Notes under the pieces: generated by a model
The model's database searches: none
What the model was told of the DNA's origin: nothing
The model's input: the letters and a program-made list of their open reading frames with translations, nothing else
Translations under genes and position numbers: made by a program
Source of the DNA: Bugula neritina
Lineage: Eukaryota; Bryozoa; Gymnolaemata; Cheilostomatida; Bugulidae
Length of the DNA stretch: 64,000 bases
NCBI GenBank assembly: GCA_964035545.1
Contig: OZ037767.1
Span: forward strand, 4,277,680-4,341,679
Direction of reading: 5' to 3'
Part shown: positions 57,791 to 64,000 of the stretch, piece by piece
Numbering within the stretch: the stretch's first letter is position 1
Layout: the number at the start of each line of letters is the position of its first letter

Positions 57791-59040
57791 AGTTATCAAG
57801 TTAACATAAATTAATTAGAACATTCTTCGCACACCTGCGGTGTGGCCAAGCTTCTATAAATCGCCTTTCAGTGCAGTATTTGGATAAGATAGGGTTTCAT
57901 AATGAATAAATTTACAGTCCAATAACTGAAATGTAAGTTTCACAGACTCACGCAATACCAGTCAAATGTTACCAACCATTTCTGCTCAATTTAAAAGTTC
58001 TCTCAGCAAATCTATTTTCATTTTGCATAGATTTATAGGTTTATGGAATATACTTAAAACTAGCCTTTGACACTTTGGTTTGTCATCAATTTAATTAAGT
58101 TAGTGCTTGTGTTAGTTAAGTAGCCTACTAGCTGCTCACAGGCTGCATAAACAGTAGAGATTTATTTAATCATAGCCTCACTTCTTAAAATGGTAATAGA
58201 AGCAGAAAAAGAGACCTTATGGGAAAATCCCAAAGGCAAAACCAGAGACCTCCGTAAGCGAAGTGACGTCATGAAATAAGGAAAAAGGCGTAACATTTGC
58301 ACCAGCTTTAGATAGCTGGTGGCAGTTACTTAGTCCTAAAGTATTAGTAGACCAGCTCATCCCACCACCAAAGTAGCGAATTCCAGCTGTATGCTAGTTA
58401 AAGAAATAATTAAAAATAATTGGCCACAATTAGCTTCTTGCTTAGTAATATATATGCGCTAAGCGTATTGCACATTAGAAACAACTATATGCGAATATCT
58501 TAGTTGAAAACAAGTAAAAAAAATTGTTACATAAGCAAAAAATAATTACCATCATTATATTAGCTCAAGAGTGCTTGGTTATTTGTCATGCAGGAGGGAC
58601 AAGGTCTGTTAAGCCCCTCTCTTTGGTTAGATCTCAACCGCTCATTAAAATGGTTTATAATTCAACACTTTAAAAAATCATTTACCAATCACTATATAAT
58701 TATTTATATACCAGATTAGTTTTAGTATAAACTCAGTAAAAGATACTTTAATTTTCAGATTTAAATAATTTATATGCTGTCATAATCAAGTAAAGCATAC
58801 CTCATGCATGTGGGCAAGTTATAGACTGAAAAACTAATAAATTAGGCTAGCTGTCACAAAGTTTATATAAGTTTTAAATATGTGGTAGACTTAGAATTAA
58901 TTTCTACAGTATGGCCATTTAAGGGTCAACATACGGCGGGCCATGCCTCTTATGAATATCACATCCATGTTATCATGGCTGAGAATGTCGCTTAACCATT
59001 TGTATTCTGGAGATAAGAATTACTAGAGAACTAACTTAAC
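57791..59040. other. AT-rich intergenic DNA
   Basis: No gene proven. A CRE-like TGACGTCA lies at about 58264-58271. Confidence 0.5.
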
Positions 59041-59150
59041 ACACTCAGCACACACAGCACACACAGCACACACAACACACACAGCACACACACGCTACAC
59101 ACACTACACGCTACACACGCTACACACGCTACACACACTACACACATGTG
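59041..59150. repeat. ACACAC / CTACACACG compound satellite
   Basis: ACACACAGC units pass into CTACACACG/CTACACACA units, about 110 bp in all. Confidence 0.9.
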
Positions 59151-59544
59151 GAAAAGTGTATGCATGTGTATGAATATATATGTATTTATATGCTTATATG
59201 TGTTTACAATATAAATAGATATCTATATATGGACTAAAAGCAAAAAGCGGTAACCGTATGAAAGATATAACCCCAAACAGAGTTTACCCTTTTCATTATA
59301 ATATGCTGAGAGCCTTTCTTTGCAGTCAGTGCAGTTCTCTTTTCTCCAGCAGATGCAGAGTATGGGTTATTCTAAAATATTAAACAGCAGCTGAAATACT
59401 TATCAATATGTCTTGTCAGCAACTACGAAAGGTTTGCTCAACATAACAGAAAATACCGCATGTGTTTAATCTCTGTGAAAATGTTACTATAAGATAACAC
59501 CAAGGAAATAGTGTAGTTGTGAGCTGCAAGTTTGACAGTACTAA

Positions 59545-59716
59545 AGGAGCAGCTGTAGTCTATGGGCTAGAGTTTGGCCTAGCAAACATGGAGTCATGGG
59601 TTGGAACCCCAGTAAAGGCCATTGGTGATGTTAGTCATAATTGCTCCTGTGCCACATATGGTTAACAAACAGGGGTCTCTCATAGGGAGAGTGACTACAA
59701 ACTTGAGTGAGTGAGT
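59545..59716 (+). mobile_element. tRNA-derived SINE, copy C (diverged)
   Basis: The head AGGAGCAGCTGTAGTCTATG, a damaged B box GGTTGGAACCC and the tail GTGACTACAAACTTGAGTGA follow the order of copies A and B, with an internal deletion. Confidence 0.8.
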
Positions 59717-60949
59717 AAATTTAATACTAAAATCATTCTCATGGAGTAATGGTATCGGCTTTGATTTCTTTTTGAAGTTGAAATAATTTGCTAAAAGTTA
59801 TAACTATTTCCAGAAGATTTAGAAGGATGAACAAAAATGGAGACTACATGGCAGAAATGTTTGTCTCACCTCCACATCTCTAGACTCAAACTGCTTGTCT
59901 AGAATAGAGTCTAGCATGTGGTCCAAGTTCTGAGAAATGTCCCCATTCTACAAATACACAATAGGATGTTTGCATATCTTAATACTATGTATACTATGTA
60001 TAGTATGTATACTATGAATACTATGAATACTATGAATACTATGAATGTTTGCACAGAAATGGTTTTAAACCATCTTTTAGCATATCCTGTTTAGAGTATG
60101 GCCCTAGCCAACTTCAGCATTGGCAACATTAAGTTAGTAGTAGCGATTGAACAACGATCTTAAGATGAGACGAAACAGGACCTAGAAACTTCTCCGACAA
60201 CCTAGCATATGGCAGACCGCAAATTATATGCTGGAACGCGGGATTAAACAACATATCTTGGCTTGTGAGATTTTATCAAGGCACGCTATGCAAAAGTCAA
60301 CATAGAAAATAATTTTCTCACGACAATTTGGCCGAAAACATTGGACATGTAAACTAACTTCTACCCTTCAAGTATACACACATACGCTTCACTTTGCTAA
60401 AAATCAACCAATATTGTGCTCATGAGATGAATTTTCAACTAAGTTAATTTAGTTTTTTGAGCTCTAAAAAATTTGTTATTATGAAAAATGACAAATACAA
60501 ATTGGTGGTAGAGTTAAAAATCGAAATACACCTTTATACTTGGAACAATAGTATGGCGTTAAATTCATAATTAAAAGATTGCATGTTTAGAAAATGTCCT
60601 CAAAACTGGAAAATGGAACTCTTTGTTGTTTACCATTACTTTAATCTTGAAATCCTACACAAATGCTATGAAGATATTAGGCAGTTTTTATCAAAGCAAT
60701 TATTTTATTTGACCACCCAATATTACACCAAAACACTCATTAATCACTACAGCCAATAATTTGCATTTACATTTAATGCGATTTTAATTTAGCTGCACAG
60801 AGTGACACTAATTCGTATTTTTGCATCAAAATAATTTTGTTATGCTTTTGATTTTCTAATCTTGTGAAGACAGAGACACTAGAAGGAAGAAAGTGTATAT
60901 CATCATAATATTGCAACCTTTCAAACCTACCAAAGAAAGGATTTAACAG
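59717..60949. other. Intergenic DNA with a 9-bp repeat
   Basis: A tandem (TACTATGAA)n tract at 59983-60046 lies here. I see no gene. Confidence 0.55.
59983..60046. repeat. 9-bp tandem repeat TACTATGAA
   Basis: Seven units, of which the last four are exact TACTATGAA and the first three are TACTATGTA or TAGTATGTA. Confidence 0.9.
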
Positions 60950-61046
60950 AAAGCTGCTATTGCCCAGAATTCTCCCTAAATGTAGCTAATGCAGTCCGTG
61001 TTAACAACCACATACAACCTTGCGGGCTTCTTGCACTAAGTCACTT
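60950..61046 (+). CDS. Candidate internal exon, unknown gene
   Basis: The acceptor is aaggatttaacag and the donor is CACTT|gtaaga, a perfect donor. It is open in one frame: SCYCPEFSLNVANAVRVNNH and IQPCGLLALSH (phase 1 in, phase 2 out). No neighbouring exon with matching phase is found, so it is only a candidate. Confidence 0.25.
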
Positions 61047-62494
61047 GTAAGAAGAATGTTATTTAAGTTCTATTTTTGACAACCAGAAATTATATTGTTG
61101 ACACTCGAGAACCTGTTGCAAACTAAAAGCCACCATGCAAAAACAGCTGCTACAATACTAAGACGCAAGGAAACAACAGAAGGTTTGTAAGGTTAATATC
61201 AGTAGAAATGTAAACCATCTTCAATTGGCAGTATTGTTATATAAAAACTGTGCATTTGCCCGTATTATAGGCAAAGTCATATAAGCTGCTAATAAATACA
61301 TTAGAAAAATGAATCACTGAAATTATAGCAACTGGATGGTAATCGTGGTAAATAGATATAAGCTAATCAACATGATATCCAGCATTAGTATGGAGATACA
61401 TGATTATAGATAGAGATGAGATTATTCTTAGCTTATACTGCATCTGTTCCTTATAATGCTGACACAAACCGGCACGTAACTGCAGGTGTTATGACATCAC
61501 TCCATTTCAAAAGCTTGTGTTTATGTTCACATGACTGCCAAGCAACAAGTGGATATAAGAGGAGTTATATAATACCATGTAGCCGCTAGATAAATATATA
61601 GCAAAATATTAGAAACTTAATTGTATTTCTTTAATTTGACGCATTATAAGTATAATTTAGTTTAGTAATTCCACGACTATCTTTCTAGTCATCCCTTATT
61701 ATCAAATAAAGAAAATGAAATACTTTACTTAAAATGTGGCAAAAGTATCTGTACAGATCAAGTTTATTGTGTTTACGTTTTTCTTTAACAATCTATCATC
61801 GATGTAAGCAGGGTACGCATTACGATTTTCTGTTCGTATCTAGAGAGAAGAGATTTACATAGTTGAAGGCGTAGCTAGACATAGTTGCACCAGTTCTATC
61901 TTTCTAATCGCTTTGATCCCTAACGCTTATTGAGCTTTTAAACCCAGCTGTCATATAATCATAACAACTAGAAAGGAGGACAAAATTTAATTGCTGCATA
62001 AAATAAAATAACTGGCGTACCATTTATGTGAATCCCTGTGGGAACTTTAACATTAAGTAGATTTTCTGAGCTGTGGGCAGCTTATGTTAAGACAACTGCG
62101 GTCAAACGCTTTTTTTAACAATAATATGCAGCGTGGCTTTTAAAATTCAAACTAAGAGGTGAGCAAACTGGTATTTATATTCTGGCCATTAGGCCATAGT
62201 TAGCCTTAAATATAATAAATTAGATTTATATTTTTAGTAATTATAATTTATAATTCGCCAGGAAAGTTTTGACCTAACGCTTTTAATGCTTTAATTCCTT
62301 TAAATGGTGCATAACGTTAATGAGTAGGCAACCTTGTACGTTAGCACCTGAAGAATGGGCATTAGGCTGTCTGGCTTTTTGTACTAATGAGTCATGCGTG
62401 GATATTTATAATTTATTGTTGGTAACAAGAGCCTCGTATATTATTGCCCCTGGTAACAAAGTATTTGCAACTTGTTTTTAGAAAATAAACCAAC
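61047..62494. other. AT-rich intergenic DNA
   Basis: Nothing recognised on either strand. Confidence 0.6.
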
Positions 62495-62628
62495 CTCGGC
62501 TTCTGTACAACTCTCAGCATCCATGTGGTCTCGGTCACATTCGCAGTATCCAGCCAGCATCTGTCTTTGAATGTAATTCTTGTTGAATGAAGCCGTGTCA
62601 GGGATGTTTTCATCACAACCATCAGCAG
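62495..62628 (-). CDS. Candidate Cys-rich exon, unknown gene
   Basis: On the minus strand acceptor tattacttgctag precedes ADGCDENIPDTASFNKNYIQ, RQMLAGYCECDRDHMDAESC and TEAE, with donor GAG|gttggt (phase 1 in, phase 0 out). The stretch is GC-richer than its flanks and has four Cys and many Asp/Glu, like part of an extracellular domain. A second minus-strand frame and a plus-strand frame are also open, so coding status is uncertain. If real, the gene starts right of this exon. Confidence 0.3.
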
Positions 62629-62635
62629 CTAGCAA

Positions 62636-64000
62636 GTAATATAACTAGATGTAGCTTGGTAACTTGAATTATGAAATATTTACAATATTTTAGACTTATA
62701 TCTACACAAGAGATGGCTGATTGTGTGCTTTTGCAATGGAACAGACAACTTCTGATAACGATGCTATTATTATATCAAAAAAGTAATAGGATTCAACATT
62801 TTTCTTCTACATATAGCAGAAATGAATATTTTTAAATATAAACAGACAGCTTAGCCTAAAACTGTTAGTGTGTCAGTTTAAATACAAATATTATATATTC
62901 TTAATATGAAACTTTTATGCTGCAATGTTATAAAAAACAAGCAGTTTTCAATTCAGTACTACGCTATAATTGATGCTGTAATTTTATTATTTCAAATCAG
63001 ATTTCCATCTCAGTTACACATGCTTTTGCCTCCAAGAAAGGCATTTTTGTAGAGCTTTGAATAAGAAAAGAAAATTATTTAAAAGTATACACGCGTCATA
63101 TATGATGCACATTTTATCTAATGGTTTCCTTTGTGTGCAGTACGTAAGGAAATATCAATATGGCTTAATCAAAATTTTGGCTTTCTTTCAAACAATATAT
63201 TAAATACCAAACACTACACTCATACTAAACTTTAAAGTAAAATATTTTACTGGCACTGTAACACATAATGAGCATGTGTCTGTTGACGCCATATGTTTTT
63301 TATTTTTGCATCAACAATATATGGCATAAATAAGTTTAATGTTTGGTTAAAAATTAGGCCTGACCACTGAGCTTGCTGTATGCTCATATTTTAATGATTA
63401 ATTGGTATCATTTAAGTCACAGACTACTGGAAAGTTCCTACGGCCTGACGTCTCTGCCATTTTAACTGTCTAAACTTGATGACCAATCACGACTATTAGC
63501 AAAGAAATGTTGCATAACATTCAAAAGATGCTATTTCACAATATTTTGTAGGCATATCATTGGCTTACCTCTATTAATCTATAACGTTATGTTTATTTAA
63601 TACTAGACTATGACTAAGATACATAATACTTTTTATAGAAGCTTGTTTAACAGAATCACATGGTTAAAGTAATCTATAAATCTATAATCTCATTAGATCG
63701 TTTTAAATTTTTTATTTCTCGTTCTGGTCTCTGATGTCATCCATGATAGAAATATCCTTAGCTATCTTACAGTAATCTGTTTCCTTATTGCTCCAAGCAC
63801 AAATTGTTATCGAAATGCAAAAGTCTACATAGGTTTTTTTAGCAAATTGATTACAGCAAAGTACTACTGGTTGCTATATTATATCGCAAACATCAATTAA
63901 TTCCTCTTTCTATTGAGTCACCAGTATTTGCGTTTCACCATCTCTCACATCTGTAGCACATTATAATACCTGTTTTGCCAAAAGGACAGGGGTTTGGTGG
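62636..64000. other. AT-rich intergenic or intronic DNA
   Basis: No feature supported up to the window end. Confidence 0.55.

Noticed and set aside
1-64000. CRISPR array, operon or other prokaryotic features
   Set aside because: The DNA is animal nuclear sequence with spliced genes. No regularly spaced repeats of CRISPR type occur.

Overview
The window is AT-rich animal nuclear DNA. Its genes are split by GT-AG introns, and it carries tRNA-derived SINEs, a LINE remnant, MITE-like and fold-back elements and many simple repeats. The left 15 kb holds the 3' half of an adenomatous polyposis coli (APC) gene. Unlike vertebrate APC, whose 3' coding part is one very large exon, this one is cut into at least twelve exons. 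That rules out a vertebrate and suggests an invertebrate bilaterian. A lophotrochozoan is my guess, but the sequence does not prove it.

Layout. 295-14710 (+): twelve consecutive APC exons, all joined in frame (3,879 nt, 1,292 residues plus stop). They encode four 20-residue beta-catenin-binding repeats, three SAMP-like Axin-binding motifs (two intact, one degenerate), a basic Ser/Pro-rich region, several S/TxIP motifs of the EB1-binding type and a C-terminal PDZ ligand ending T-D-V. The armadillo part must lie upstream of the window. 15-64 kb: mostly AT-rich DNA without long genes, but it contains five dispersed copies of a small two-exon gene family at 19.9 kb (+), 26.6 kb (+), 43.4 kb (-), 52.2 kb (-) and 55.7 kb (+).

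The five copies share a strongly conserved N-terminus (consensus M-G-R-L-F/Y-A-N-P-E-F-Y-E-I-S-x-I/W-T-E-E-E), then diverge almost completely. Exon 1 ends in phase 0 in every copy. Four of the five have a clear TATA box about 100 bp before the ATG. I do not recognise the family. It is the best candidate here for something undescribed.

Mobile and repeat DNA: a 1.54-kb near-perfect palindrome (47850-49391) made of two head-to-head copies of a GATCGATC-rich inverted-repeat element; a tRNA-derived SINE family (32.2, 49.9, 59.5 kb and a relic at 29.5 kb), one copy with a perfect 13-bp target duplication; a LINE reverse-transcriptase C-terminal remnant at 25.3-25.6 kb; a MITE at 56.2 kb; a fold-back element at 38.5 kb; and several mini- and microsatellites. 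A few short exon-like islands (44.4, 54.5, 56.8, 60.95 and 62.5 kb) are listed with low confidence.
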